Part shown: one piece after another, positions 1-12,163 of the stretch | Numbering within the stretch: the first letter of the stretch is position 1 | Layout: each line of letters starts with the position of its first letter | Assembly (NCBI RefSeq): GCF_026151205.1 | Contig: NC_087081.1 | Span: 14,725,840 to 14,789,839 of the forward strand | Length of the DNA: 64,000 nt | DNA from: Bolinopsis microptera | Taxonomy: Eukaryota; Ctenophora; Tentaculata; Lobata; Bolinopsidae | Direction of reading: 5' to 3' | Position numbers and translations under genes: made by a program | Notes under the pieces: generated by a model | The model's input: only the letters and a program-made list of their open reading frames with translations | Databases searched by the model: none | Told to the model about the DNA's origin: nothing

Positions 1-1258
1 ACAGGTAACCATGGTAACATAGCACTACTAGTAGTACCCACTACAGGTCTGCAGTGCATTACAGGTAGTTTGTACCTGAGCAGAGAGTGGGGTAAGTGGT
101 TACTTTCTGCTTCAGCGGGTAAGATAACTGGTTACTTATATCCGCACTAGTAGTACCCGCTACTCTGCACTAGTAGTTCTCGCTACTGGAGGTAAACATT
201 GCAATAGAGAGTAATAGATAGTAATAGAGAGGAAGTAGACCCCAGTTAGAGGACCTGAGTACTGGAACTATAGGTGTACTAGAGGTGTACTAAGAGTACT
301 GGAGCTGACTACTACTATTATTAGTTTTATTATACGAGGAACTGGTCAGATTACCAACGTTAATGAGAGTTAGCTAATGATATATATAATATAATGAGAG
401 TTAGCGTCCACATAAATATGGTTCAATAGAGGCAGCGTGCCCCAAATTGTAAATAACGATAGACCAAAATTCTCGGGTAAAATGGATATTCGGCGGATTT
501 AACCAAAGCCAGGCTGCATCATCAAGGACACGTAAAACTGCAACCGAGCCTAACTGCTCTTTGTAACAAGTCGGCCTACTTGGATACTGCCCTAAAATTG
601 AAAAGGACCATCATGTGATAGTCCCGAACTGCAGAGTAGATAATAATAGATAGTAGGAGGCGAAGAAGATACTACCATGGAGACGAGCAGTTACCATGGA
701 TACGAGACCTGCAGTTACTTATCCGAAGATGAAGAAGTACAGAAATAAGCATACAAACTAGAAACGTAAGTATTGAAGTGAGCTTTATAATTTTAAGGAC
801 AATTTGCAACAATGATAACATTAATCGGTATTTAAGATGAGATAACGGATATAACCTTATATGGTAATGTTACCATAGTAACAACACCATATAAGGAGAT
901 GTAGATTGTAGAGGACCACGTGAGTATAGCGCAGAGTAGTGAAGTATAATTACAGAGTTACAGTGGTTACGATGTGGTTACCACTCTGGGATTATGTTAT
1001 AAGCACGTGAGATAATGTCTTCAACAAGCTCGCTAGCTCAGTAAACAAAGAGTTTCACGGTTAAAATTAAACAGTTCCCCTTTCAAAGTACACTTGTTAC
1101 CATAGTTACACTACTAGTTACCATAGTTACACTGGTAGGGTATGGGATAAACACAGTTCTAAACTCAGTCCTAAACTCAGGTAGTTTAACTTTACTATCT
1201 AGCTAGTATAGTACTTCACTCATTCACCGTAGATATCTCCTCACTCGTTTATAGTATA
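1..1258. other. Intergenic or intronic, no gene seen
   Basis: No supported coding region. The stretch is rich in short TAGTAG-type runs and in GGTAACC/GTTACC words, including GGTAACCATGGTAAC at about 4-18. It may be intron if the minus-strand start proposed at 4734-4736 is real. Confidence 0.4.
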
Positions 1259-1727
1259 CTCACCAGTCACTACACTCACTACTTCACTCACTCACTCGTT
1301 TTTTTGTGTAACCACTACTGCACTCACTCACTCGTTTATAGTGTAACCACTACTGCACTCAATCACTCGTTTATAGTGTAACCACTGCTGCACTCACTCA
1401 CTCGTTTATAGTGTAACCACTACTGCACTCACTCACTCGTTTTTTTGTGTAACCACTACTGCACTCACTCACTAGTTTATAGTGTAACCACTACTGCACT
1501 CACTCACTCGTTTTTTTGTGTAACCACTACTGCAATCACTCACTAGTTTATAGTGTAACCACTACTGCACTCACTCACTCGTTTATAGTGTAACCACTGC
1601 TGCACTCACTCACTCGTTTATAGTGTAACCACTGCTGCACTCACTCACTCGTTTAAGGTGTAGCCACTGCTGCACTCACTCACTCGTTTATAGTGTAACC
1701 ACTACTGCACTCACTCACTTGTTTATA
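1259..1727. repeat. 35-bp minisatellite, left part
   Basis: About 12 copies of a 35-bp unit built from CACTCACTCACTCG followed by TTTATAGTGTAACC and ACTACTG. The same array resumes at 3574, so the two parts were one array before a LINE inserted. Variants with a T-run in place of TTTATAG alternate with the main type. Confidence 0.95.
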
Positions 1728-3573
1728 GCAGTTTTTGGATTGGAGTAGGAAAATGAAGGCCAAGCCTAGCAAGTGCGTCTCCCTGGGAATGAAGGTGATA
1801 GATGGTACGTACCAGGCTTATGACCCAGAGATATTGATTGACGGCCAGATAATCAGCTATGTAGGAAACAACCCGATTAAGTTCCTGGGCCACTGGATCT
1901 ATGTCGATCTAGGGTTAAATGACACTAAACAACGGATTGAAGACAAACTAAAAACTCTGTTTCAGACAGTGGATGAGTGTGGTCTCAACGGTGTCATGAA
2001 GTGTTGGATCTACAATGCAATAACATGCTGACTAGCAAGATGTCCTGGGATCTGATGATTTACAACCTTCCTGTAAGTTTTGTGTACGAACTGGATGCTA
2101 TCTGCACCAGATTCTTGAAGAAGTGGTTGGGTGTTACTAGATCAATTACTGTGACAGTCCTGTACAGGAGCAAGGATTACTTCGGGCTAAACTTGAAGAA
2201 GCTGAGTGACTTATACAAGTCTCTTCAGGTATCAAAGGGACACGCCCTGAAGAACAGTGATGACACCAAAGTTGTAGAAGCCTATAATAACAAGAGAGAG
2301 AAACAGGAGAACAGCCCGAGATGGTCTTATACAACGGAGCTGACGGCAAGAGAGCGAGATCTTTACTTCCAGGAGTTGGTTGGAGTAGTGACTAAAGACC
2401 GAATAGGACTCGGATGCAAACCAAAGTTGACTGAGAGGCAGAAGCTAAGACAACTGGTAGAATCGGTGTCAGAGAACGACATGCTAGTCACCCTGGTAAA
2501 CAAGGGAGTACAGGGCAAGTTCTTGACATGGGAGAACACGATGCAGTTAGACTTAGGATGGAACAGCCTTATCTACAACTACAAGATGAGCCCGGCTCTC
2601 CTTAAATTCCACCTAAACTCGACACACGACGTGGCTAATACCCCTGCAAACATGAAATTGTGGAACTACTCGAGTACAGGAAATTGTGCACTTTGTGGAT
2701 GGAAGACGTGCAACATCAAGCACATCCTAGCCGTCTGGAGTGTAGCAAGAAACTCCAAAAGGTACAACTGGAGACATGACAACGTCCTACGTGTTATAGC
2801 CGGAGCCTTGCTTGACCAACTCAAGATGTACAATTCCTCAGGTTCCACGACCTCCGACAAAGAATGGATACGGTTCAAGTCGAAGGATGGGAAGTATGAA
2901 CACCCAAAGCCAAAGTTGAGGAAGGAGAGGCCCTTTGAGAGAGCGAAAGACTGGAAGCTGATATGGGACGAGGATACACTACCTGCCCAGTTTCCACAGC
3001 ACATCTACAACACAGCGGAGAGACCCGACATTGTAGTATGGTCGGATAGTTTGAGAGAAGTAGTTCTGATTGAACTGACTTGTGGTGACGAGAGTAACTT
3101 CAGTGACCAAGTAACACGTAAAGAAGCACGCTACAACAGAGAGCTGATTCCTGGCATCGACGGGTGCGGTTGGAAAGCTCTGCTCTTTACGGTAGAGATT
3201 GGGTGTAGGGGCTTCTGGCACCATACTGTACCAGCTCTATTTAACTACTTTGGATTGGCGAAGAGAACGAAGAATAAAGCCCTGAATGAGGCTGCTTTGG
3301 TCGCTCTTCGATGTTCCTATACAATCTGGTTAGCCCGCGACAACAAGAAATGGTCTACCTGCTACGACATCGCAAGGAGGCCAGAAGTCATAAACTGTGA
3401 AAGCTGAGTGTTGGGCCCATAAAACATGTTGAAAGCTGCAACCATGCCAAGATCACAAGTACTGGTGGAATACAGAATGACTTGCTAATCAGATTGATAG
3501 ATGGAGTTGCTATCAAAAGATATAGAACTCAGGTAAACATCTAACCTGTAATAGTTTATTGTTGATTTTTCTC
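1728..3573 (+). mobile_element. 5'-truncated LINE with restriction-like endonuclease
   Basis: A non-LTR retrotransposon fragment sits inside a 35-bp minisatellite. Its coding part starts in mid reverse transcriptase, so the 5' end is missing, as is usual for LINEs. After the stop at 3407 there are about 165 bp of 3' untranslated sequence before the array resumes. The array is in step on both sides apart from about 2 bp (TG) missing at the junction. No target-site duplication is visible. RLE-type LINEs (R2, NeSL and CRE-like clades) carry a zinc knuckle and a PD-(D/E)XK nuclease at the C-terminus, and this order is seen here. The exact clade is not assigned. Confidence 0.85.
1729..3407 (+). 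pseudogene. LINE ORF remnant: RT end, zinc knuckle, RLE nuclease
   Basis: The first frame (1729 to about 2025) reads QFLDWSRKMKAKPSKC and then KFLGHWI, typical of the end of a LINE reverse transcriptase. Near 2020-2030 the reading continues in another frame (MSWDLMIYNLP onward) to the stop at 3407, so there is one frameshift. A knuckle CALCG...KHILAVW lies at about 2683-2738; the usual fourth ligand Cys is Trp. The nuclease core ERPDIVVW (about 3019-3045), then VVLIELT, then the RKEARYN lysine block fits the PD-(D/E)XK fold. The 5' truncation and frameshift make it non-functional. The frame after the shift is otherwise open for about 460 codons, so the copy is probably fairly young. Confidence 0.85.
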
Positions 3574-4724
3574 TAACCACTGCTGCACTCACTCACTCGT
3601 TTATAGTGTAACCACTACTGCACTCACTCACTAGTTTATAGTGTAACCGCTGCTGCACTCACTCACTTGTTCATAGTGTAACCACTGCTGCACTCATTCA
3701 CTCGGTTATAGTGTAACCACTACTGCACTCACTCACTTGTTTATAGTGTAACCACTACTGCACTAACTCACTAGTTTATAGTGTAACCACTACTGCACTC
3801 ACTCACTTGTTTATAGTGTAACCACTGCTGCACTCACTCACTCGTTTATAGTGTAACCATTACTGCACTCACTCACTCGTTTATAGTGTAACCACTACTG
3901 CACTCACTCACTAGTTTATAGTGTAACCACTGCTGCACTCACTCACTTGTTCATAGTGCAACCACTGCTGCACTCACTCACTCGTTTATAGTGTAACCAC
4001 TACTGCACTCACTCACTAGTTTATAGTGTAACCACTGCTGCACTCACTCACTTGTTCATAGTGTAACCACTGCTGCACTCACTCACTCGTTTATAGTGTA
4101 ACCACTGCTGCACTCACTCACTCGTTTATAGTGTAACCACTACTGCACTCACTCACTTGTTTATAGTGTAACCACTGCTGCACTCACTCACTCGTTTATA
4201 GTGTAACCACTACTGCACTCACTCACTCGTTTATAGTGTAACCACTACTGCACTCACTCACTCGTTTAACGTGTAGCCACTACTGCACTCACTCACTAGT
4301 TTATAGTGTAACCACTACTGCACTCACTCACTTGTTTATAGTGTAACCACTGCTGCACTCACTCACTCGTTTAAGGTGTAACCACTACTGCACTCACTCA
4401 CTCGTTTATAGTGTAACCACTGCTGCACTCACTCACTAGTTTATAGTGTAACCACTGCTGCACTCACTCACTCGTTTATAGTGTAACCACTACTGCACTC
4501 ACTCACTCGTTTATAGTGTAACCACTACTGCACTCAGTCACTCGTCTATAGTGTAACCACTGCTGCTCTCACTCACTCGTTTATAGTGTAACCACTGCTG
4601 CACTCACTCACTCGTTTATAGTGTAACCACTACTGCACTCACTCACTCGTTTATAGTGTAACCACTACTGCACTCACTCACTCGTTTATAGTGTAACCAC
4701 TGCTGCACTCACTCACTCGTTTAC
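3574..4724. repeat. 35-bp minisatellite, right part
   Basis: About 33 copies of the same 35-bp unit as 1259-1727. Variant sites (CTACTG/CTGCTG, CTCG/CTAG/CTTG) are shared between the two parts. The right edge stops 1-2 bp short of TTACTTACCGAGA, which on the minus strand is a GTAAGT donor. Confidence 0.95.
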
Positions 4725-4728
4725 TTAC

Positions 4729-4736
4729 CGAGACAT
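4729..4736 (-). CDS. Possible tiny first coding exon (Met-Ser)
   Basis: On the minus strand ATG TCT CG is followed at once by GTAAGT, a consensus donor, and then by the 35-bp array. A palindromic X-box-like site lies about 100 bp upstream (4831-4844). Together these look like a start codon, a first donor and a promoter element. No second exon was found and 8 nt of coding is little evidence, so this is a lead rather than a gene call. Confidence 0.2.
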
Positions 4737-4830
4737 GTCGAGATCATCTAGAGAGTTTCAAACGCAAAAACACGACGTACACAATATTAACGTACGTAAA
4801 AAATGTTGGCTAAAACGCGGATCAGCAGAT

Positions 4831-4844
4831 GTTGCCATAGCAAC
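4831..4844. promoter_or_regulatory. RFX X-box-like palindrome
   Basis: GTTGCCATAGCAAC fits the RFX half-site pattern GTNRCC-N(0-3)-RGYAAC exactly. Such sites often lie about 100 bp before ciliary genes in animals. It is about 95-108 bp upstream of the possible minus-strand ATG at 4736. Binding is an inference. Confidence 0.35.
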
Positions 4845-5279
4845 AAGACGGCGACTTGTTGCCGGAGTAGTCTGGGAGCTGTTTAATGCGAGCTAGTAGT
4901 AATAGCAGGCTTTCTGTTTGAGTGTTTCTGTTTCTCACTTACTGACCGAACGTGCATTAACATTTTCAGGCAACTCAGACTGATATAGGAGAGAAGGGAT
5001 ACGATTTTGTTTCTCCATGATATCTTCAGTTTGAAAGGTTCACTTTAATTTGCTGATGCACCTATATGGTTTCAAGACGTTGGTAAATGTAGCTCAAACG
5101 TATCAGCCAATTAGCTGCAAAATGTAAGCCATTTAAATGCATGCAGCATAATGAAAAGTTTTGCCAGCAAGCTAAAGGGATAACTTTTAACTTATATAAA
5201 TTTTATAACAGCATGACGAGGTCATTTAAGATTTAGATCCGAAGAGCTTGATTAATATAAAGCTTGCAGCTAAAGTAGC
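4845..5279. other. No gene seen
   Basis: AT-rich sequence without a convincing ORF, splice pair or repeat. Confidence 0.4.
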
Positions 5280-5625
5280 AGTGAGCAGTGGCGTAACCAG
5301 TAACGAGCAGTGAGATTGCTAAACTCGGGCAGTGAGCAGTGGCGTAACGAGCAGTGAGATTGCTAAACTCGGGCAGTGAGCAGTGGCGTAACGAGCAGTG
5401 AGATTGCTAAACTCGGGCAGTGAGCAGTGGCGTAACGAGCAGTGAGATTGCTAAACTCGGGCAGTGAGCAGTGGCGTAACGAGCAGTGAGATTGCTAAAC
5501 TCGGGCAGTGAGCAGTGGAGATGAGATTGCTAAACTCGGGCAGTGAGCAGTGGCGTAACGAGCAGTGAGATTGCTAAAGGAGTGAGATTGTAAAGGAGCA
5601 GTGAGCAGTGATATTGCTAAATGAG
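5280..5625. repeat. ~44-bp minisatellite (GCAGTGAGCAGTGGCGTAAC)
   Basis: About seven copies of a unit made of GCAGTGAGCAGTGGCGTAAC, GAGCAGTGAGATTGC and TAAACTCGG, with decayed copies at the right end. Confidence 0.9.
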
Positions 5626-6557
5626 TTGGTCACACTGCTTCCACTGACTTGACGACTTTCTTTCCTCTCTTAGATTTTCTGGGCTCCTCTTCTTCTTCTA
5701 CTCTAGGTCTGGCTGGTTCTTCACCCCCTGCTCCTTCCCCTGCTCCGGGAGGAGGTGTTCAGCATGAGACGAGTATTATAGTATCGGTTTTAGTGATAAG
5801 TACATGCTCATTGCTCGCGCTATGCATGACTAACAAACAGATAGCCTTTTCTTAAGCGATAAGTACATGTTCGTGACGATTCCTCGCGCTGTTGATCGCA
5901 TTGAGGTTTGAAGATTTTACAACTACAGTAGTATTTGGGCGTTAAGGAGGTTACTTCAGATTACTGTAGTAGTAATAGTAGTAGTAATATTGAAGATGAA
6001 ACCTGGTTGATGAGGTGCGTGGTGTTCGTTCTTATCAGACCTCTCACTCTTGTCTTGACTGGTCTGCTCTGATGGTGTCTCCTCACTGGTTCCTGTAGAG
6101 CACTGGTTCTAACAGCAGTCACTAGTCAGCACTAACTGCAATACTTGCGCAGCACTTCACAGGATAAATAAACCTGATCACAACTTTAAGAGCTATCAAT
6201 AAGAACAAATAAATACGTTGTCAATATTATTATTATTAATATTAACTACTAATAATAACTGTTAATATTGACTACATTGTAGATACGTAGATAAGAATGC
6301 GAGTAAAAATACCGGAGGATAAGTCAGTTGATGATGTAGTGGTGACCTGGCTCTCAGATAAACTGTTCCCACTTGATAGCTGACTACTCACCGATCTGCT
6401 AGCCTCGTACTGCCCTGTCCAGATAGCAGCCTGTAATTATCTCCTACTATATACTCACTTTATACTACTATCCTATACTCTATATACGCTACAGTGTCAA
6501 ACCTTAGGTATCTCCTTGCAGGTGGAGTGTACGAGCTCTGCGTCGTAGGATGGGCGC
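5626..6557. other. No supported gene
   Basis: A 68-codon open frame at 5649-5855 (Ser/Pro-rich start, hydrophobic end) has no start context or splice support. A short open stretch after CTCCTTGCAG near 6520 runs into the next array. Neither is called as a gene. Confidence 0.4.
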
Positions 6558-7270
6558 CTAGCGTTCACTATTCGGACTTAACCTTCCTAGCGTTCACTAT
6601 TCGGACTTAACCTTCCTAGCGTTCACTATTCGGACTTAACCTTCCTAGTGTTCACTATTCGGACTTAACCTTCCTAGCGTTCACTATTCGGACTTAACCT
6701 TCCTAGCGTTCACTATTCGGACTTAACCTTCCTAGCGTTCACTATTCGGACTTAACCTTCCTAGCGTTCACTATTCGGACTTAACCTTCCTAGCGTTCAC
6801 TATTCGGACTTAACCTTCCTAGCGTTCACTATTCGGACTTAACCTTCCTAGCGTTCACTATTCGGACTTAACCTTCCTAGTGTTCACTAATCGGACTTAA
6901 CCTTCCTAGCGTTCACTATTCGGACTAATACTTCCTGGCGTTCACTATTCGGACTTAACCTTCCTAGCGTTCACTATTCGGACTTAACCTTCCTAGTGTT
7001 CACTAATCGGACTTAACCTTCCTAGTGTTCACTATTCGGTTTTAACCTTCCTAGCGTTCACTATTCGGACTTAACCTTCCTAGCGTTCACTATTCGGACT
7101 TAACCTTCCTAGTGTTCACTATTCGGTCTTAACCTTCCTAGCGTTCACTATTCGGACTTAACCTTCCTAGCGTTCACTATTCGGACTTAACCTTCCTAGT
7201 GTTCACTATTCGGTCTTAACCTTCCTAGCGTTCACTATTCGGACTTAACCTTCCTAGTGTTCACTATTCA
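6558..7270. repeat. 29-bp minisatellite
   Basis: About 24 copies of a 29-bp unit (GCGTTCACTATTC, GGACTTAACC, TTCCTA). Several copies have TGTTCAC in place of CGTTCAC, in clusters that suggest block duplication. On the minus strand every unit reads AAGGTTAAGT, a donor-like string. Confidence 0.95.
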
Positions 7271-7831
7271 CATTTAGCCTCCCTCTGATGTTATGTTGTA
7301 TCGTATTATCAAGTTGTTAAGCTACGTTCTATTGGCGAATCTCGTCTAAATCCGTGAGGTATGCTTGTCTAACAAGATTATACTAATTCAGTGGGCAGTG
7401 AGAAGTACACTGATAGTATAGAGTATACTTCTCACTACTATAGTATCTACTGAGCTAGATCACCTGATTAGGTACCACTGTGCTGATATCACAATACACT
7501 AGTGATACATATCATAAACTGGGCATTGTCCAACAACGAGTTCTTTTTATTACCCTTTATAACTCAAACAAAGACAGGGCGAAGAGTCTTTATTTTGGTT
7601 AGTTTAGTTTAGAAATATAAGCCTCTGATAGAGCAGGATGGAAGAAATTGTGTATTTATCTTATTCTACTACCACTAGTTCACTAACAAAAGGAAAGCTA
7701 TATAAGGTGTATTTATCTTATTCTGGCTACTTATCTGATCTTTATTCTTGATTCGAATAAAGTTATATAATATATAGTTACTATCGAATTCCTGCAAAAA
7801 ACAAGAGGTTTCACAAATGAAATGTTCTCAC
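7271..7831. other. No gene seen
   Basis: AT-rich unique sequence without a supported coding region, apart from the possible exon that begins at 7832. Confidence 0.4.
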
Positions 7832-7919
7832 CTTTTTGAAAGAAACTGTCAGAATAGTCAGAATAATCCGAGTAATGACAAGCAGCTAAAAAATCATCGT
7901 AATCGTCGTCATATTCCAT
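7832..7919 (-). CDS. Possible first exon, Asp/Tyr-rich peptide
   Basis: Minus-strand open frame starting MEYDDDYDDFLAACHYSDY and ending before GGTGAGAA, a good donor context (29 codons plus 1 nt). The frame also extends upstream to an ATG at 8051. The skewed acidic and tyrosine composition looks non-random but matches no family I know. No downstream exon was found. Confidence 0.2.
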
Positions 7920-8051
7920 AAGCAACAAACGGAGCGAACAACATCTTTTAATTGCGATAACTCTAATTCCGAGGAGAGAAAGGCTAGCAAGTGAAGGGGA
8001 AGTATTTATAAGTCCTTTGTTGGAGCACTGCTGTAGGACACATCGTGGCAA

Positions 8052-9018
8052 TGTCCGTATCTCCCGACTTTCCGCTCAGATTCTTTAACAATTCACCGCT
8101 CCTCCTGTTATTTCCTCAAGTTTGTAGCGGTGCTGCTATACTACTGCTGCAACGTTTCAACGAACAAAAGAAATGAAAGTAATTATCGGAACACCTTCTT
8201 ATATAATTGTATACAGTCTACGAATATAGTTGGTAACAATAAAGTATAGTAACAGTAATTATACGTTATGGTAAGGTAACTATGGTAAAGTTATATAATT
8301 TACCAAATTTGGTTGTCATTTTGACGTGGGACGGAATCAATAAATTTTAAAAATACGCAACAAAAATACTTTGAAACTTTCAAGTTTTCATGTCTAATAA
8401 CCCCCTACGTAGCTAAGTAGTAGTAGTAATAGTATTAGTAGTAGTAGTAACTAAGCTACTGTAGTTAATACCTAAGTAGGAGGTTACTACTGTAGGAATA
8501 CTGACCTATTCATCGCTCCCCTCCCCCAGTCCACTCATGATAAAGCCGGTTCTGCAATTCCACAACACTCAGACGCAGCAACACTACTAGTGACACTACT
8601 AGTGACACTACTACACACTGATTAAGAGAAGTACGTGCTGGTAAAAGCAATGGATAATATCGCTACAGATCCACCATCACAAGTACTTACCAGACAAAAG
8701 TAACCTTACACTATTAACACACTACTTGACAGGTGTGTTGCTGGTGTGTTGTCATTGGGTGAGGGTGATAAGGATGTTTGCTAATAGTTGCCATAGTTAC
8801 ACTACTATTTGCTAATAGCCTCATTATACAGCAATCATTACATTTGTTATTAATATTATACAGATTATCAGTACATGATGTATTTCAGTCAATCAACGTG
8901 TAATACCGCGTTATAGCGAGGTACTACTGTAACAGTAATCTTCTGCTACTCTTGCTACTATATGCTTTATAAGACAGTTCAGTTAAGACGTTTTAAGTGC
9001 CGACGCTAGGCGCCGCTA
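8052..9018. other. No gene seen
   Basis: Unique AT-rich DNA with short AGTAGTAGT runs near 8415-8450 and no supported gene. Confidence 0.4.
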
Positions 9019-9475
9019 ATCTTCCTGTCTCTGTGACCTATGTTGAGTTAATCTTCCTGTCTCTGTGACCTATGTTGAGTTAATACTCCTGTCTCTGTGA
9101 CCTATGTTGAGTTAATCTTCCTGCCTCTGTGACCTATGTTGAGTTAATCTTCCTGTCTCTGTGACCTATGTTGAGTTAATCTTCCTGTCTCTGTGACCTA
9201 TGTTGAGTTAATCTTCCTGTCTCTGTGACCTATGTTGAGTTAATCTTCCTGTCTCTGTGACCTATGTTGAGTTAATCTTCCTGTCTCTGTGACCTATGTT
9301 GAGTTAATCTTCCTGTCTCTGTGACCTATGTTGAGTTAATCTTCCTGTCTCTGCGACCTATGTTGAGTTAATCTTCCTGTCTCTGTGACCTATGTTGAGT
9401 TAATCTTCCTGTCTCTGTGACCTATGTTGCGCTAATCTTCCTGCCTCTGTGACCTATGTTGAGTTAATCTTCCGA
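9019..9475. repeat. 32-bp minisatellite
   Basis: About 14 nearly identical copies of a 32-bp unit (TTAATCTTCCTGTCTCTGTG then ACCTATGTTGAG). Low divergence suggests recent spread. Confidence 0.95.
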
Positions 9476-10557
9476 GCTAATGATTCTAACAATCCCGCAC
9501 AGGAGTATAGCGCTATAGTTAGCTATAGTAGATATAGCTTCTACTCTACTTCTAGTAGGGTGTGAATATTTGGCATATCTCTAAATACAACCCAACACAA
9601 TGTAGCATGTATAAAAGTATAAAAGTCCAAAGTTTTTACCAGTTGCAGTAAATTCTAGTAAATTACTCCTACTAGTACTACTGGAGTAGAACACCCTCCC
9701 CCCTAGTAAACTACTCCACTAAAATTAGACAGCTCCTAGTTTACTGCTCCCTCAGACTCTTCATTAAATACTACTACTACTACTACTACTAGTAGTAGTA
9801 GTAGTAGTAGTAGTATTAATGAACTACTACTACTAGTACTAGTAGTAGTAGTATTAATGAACTACTAGTATTAGTTCATTATAATTACACGTTCAATTTA
9901 GAGCGGCCCAAAAAGCCTCCTTCATGTGGAACGTCGCAGTTCTAGCTGATGATTTTAATGCTGCTATATACTACTACTACTGCTGCTGTTGCATTACACA
10001 TTAATATTATTAATATTATTAAATAATATTACAGATAGTGAATAATTAGTGCTTACGTTGCCTGAGTGTGTCATATTTTACAAAAGTTACAGCCCTGAAT
10101 CCTGACTCAGTGACTCGTGACCTGACAGTCAGTGTGATATTCTGAGAAAAGTATGTGTTACAAATGATTTAACAGGGGTTTTAGCAAGATATTTGCACTT
10201 AGTTACTGTAACTACATGGTAACACTTAGTTACTGACTGATGACTACTTTATCACTTAACCACTGAAGATAGGAGAAAGTAATTAAAATACACTGAACAC
10301 TCAGACTCTTATTACTGAGTTACTGGTCTCCCTAGTTACTGGTCTCCCTAGTTACTAGTCTCCCTTATTTCCAGGCTTTTGAGTCTTCTCGTGTCTTCAA
10401 GTAGACATATATATATAGACACATATATGGGAACATTTTCAATAGCAACTAGACTGAGAATAGCTCGTAACAAATAATACAGCACTGATACTTATTCGTT
10501 AAGGCTGGCCTATTCACGACCCAGTCTAATTCTAATTCACGAGCCCCTCGGGAGGAG
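9476..10557. other. No gene; TAC/GTA trinucleotide hairpins
   Basis: No coding region is supported. At about 9768-9880 runs of ACT and AGT triplets face each other as inverted repeats, with TAATGAACTACTA duplicated. Short GTTACTGGTCTCCCTA repeats lie at 10318-10360. Confidence 0.5.
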
Positions 10558-10690
10558 ACCGGCCCTTTACTCCTTCATAATGCAGACCAGCCCTTTACTC
10601 CTTCATAATGTAGACCGGCCCTTTACTCCTTCATAATGTAGACCAGCCCTTTACTCCTTCATAATGTAGACCGGCCCTTTACTCCTTCCT
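10558..10690. repeat. 28-bp tandem repeat
   Basis: Five copies of a 28-bp unit (GGCCCTTTACTCC, TTCATAATG, TAGACC). Confidence 0.9.
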
Positions 10691-11185
10691 GATGTAGCCA
10701 GTATACTGACTACTCCTTAAACCACGTTAGAAGGTCAGAAGGCTGCGATGATGAATATTTGCTTTATAATTTTAAAGTTCACTTCGGACTTCTATGAATT
10801 AAAATTGTGATCATGAATGGCAGGGGCTATTATTTTATGGATGCAGCATGAATGTTTAAATAAGTTCAATCGAGTATTCTTGGAACATTTTAAAATTTTT
10901 CTTAGCGGAATATTTCATCACGAAAACGAAGATTTGTTAAGGAAGATTTGGTGAACGAAGACATGCTATTCATATTCATTTGGTCATCCATATTGCTATA
11001 TTGTCGTTAAACATTGATTCTAAACAAAATATTGTCAATAAGCCAACCAAAAGCTATTCGAGATGGAACACCAACAGGGAGAGGTAACATCAATTTCTTT
11101 TAACCGAATTGCTAAAGAACTACTAAAAAATCGGGTAAGAAATTGATGAGTGTCATTTTACTAATTTAGCCATCCAAAGAACGAC
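10691..11185. other. No gene seen
   Basis: AT-rich unique DNA; no supported feature. Confidence 0.4.
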
Positions 11186-11522
11186 TAAAAGGGCTAACTG
11201 GATAACGTTGGTTATAACCAAGGTAACCATGGTAACGTCATTCTGAAGGGGCTAACCTTATAACGTTGGTTATAACCAAGGTAACCATGGTAATATAACG
11301 TCATACTGAAGGGGCTAACTGGATAAGGTTGGTTATAACCAAGGTAACCATGGTAACGTTATACTGAAGGGGCTAACCTTATAACGTTGGTTATAACCAA
11401 GGTAACCATGGTAACGTCATACTGAAAGGACTAACCTTATAACGTTGGTTATAACCAAGGTAACCAAGGTAACCATGGTAACGTCATATTGAAGGCTTGA
11501 AGGGGCTAACCTTATAACGTTG
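11186..11522. repeat. ~58-bp tandem repeat with GGTAACCATGGTAAC
   Basis: About six copies of a unit containing GGGGCTAACC, ATAACGTTGGTTATAACC and AAGGTAACCATGGTAACGTC. It combines two palindromes, GGTTATAACC and GTTACCATGGTAAC. Confidence 0.9.
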
Positions 11523-11974
11523 GAGACAACAGTTCTGCTCATATCAGCTGTAGCACTGAAACATTACAGTCCGCCCCATCAACCACTCCACAAAAATGAG
11601 TTGTATAACGAGAAGTTCACAAGGTAATGCAAGTTGTAGAGGGCCTGGACAGAGACCCAGATTACCCTGTTACCCTGGTAACGTGATCACTGGTAGCCAT
11701 AGTCACGTGGCTCACTGGATTACCGACAGGTAAGCTAATAGCAGGAGAAGAGAAGGCTCCCGTGACCCCCCACTATGATACCATTGAGTAAATTAAAGTG
11801 CTAGTACCATACCAAGCTTTCAGGGCATATTTATTAATCAGATGCGCCCAGATCGGACAGGATTATGACACACAGCTCGAGTAGCGGGAGTAGCAGCTCG
11901 TGAGGGGTGACAGGGTACCTACTAATATCCATCTTACAGGACGAGTACTACGTCCTTTTAATCAGATCATTGCA
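11523..11974. other. No gene seen
   Basis: Unique DNA with no supported coding frame. Confidence 0.4.
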
Positions 11975-12140
11975 CGAGTTCCTCATTACCCTGGTAACGA
12001 GTTCCTGATTACCCTGGTAACGAGTTCCTGATTACCCTGGTAACGAGTTCCTGATTACCCTGGTAACGAGTTCCTGATTACCCTGGTAACGAGTTCCTTA
12101 TTACCCTGGTAACGAGTTCCTCATTACCCTGGTAACGAGT
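11975..12140. repeat. 23-bp tandem repeat
   Basis: Seven copies of CGAGTTCCTGATTACCCTGG plus TAA. Confidence 0.95.
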
Positions 12141-12163
12141 TTGGAAACTCAGGGTTTGGAACC

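Noticed and set aside
5649-5855. 68-codon frame with hydrophobic C-terminus
   Set aside because: Short, Ser/Pro low complexity, no promoter or splice support.
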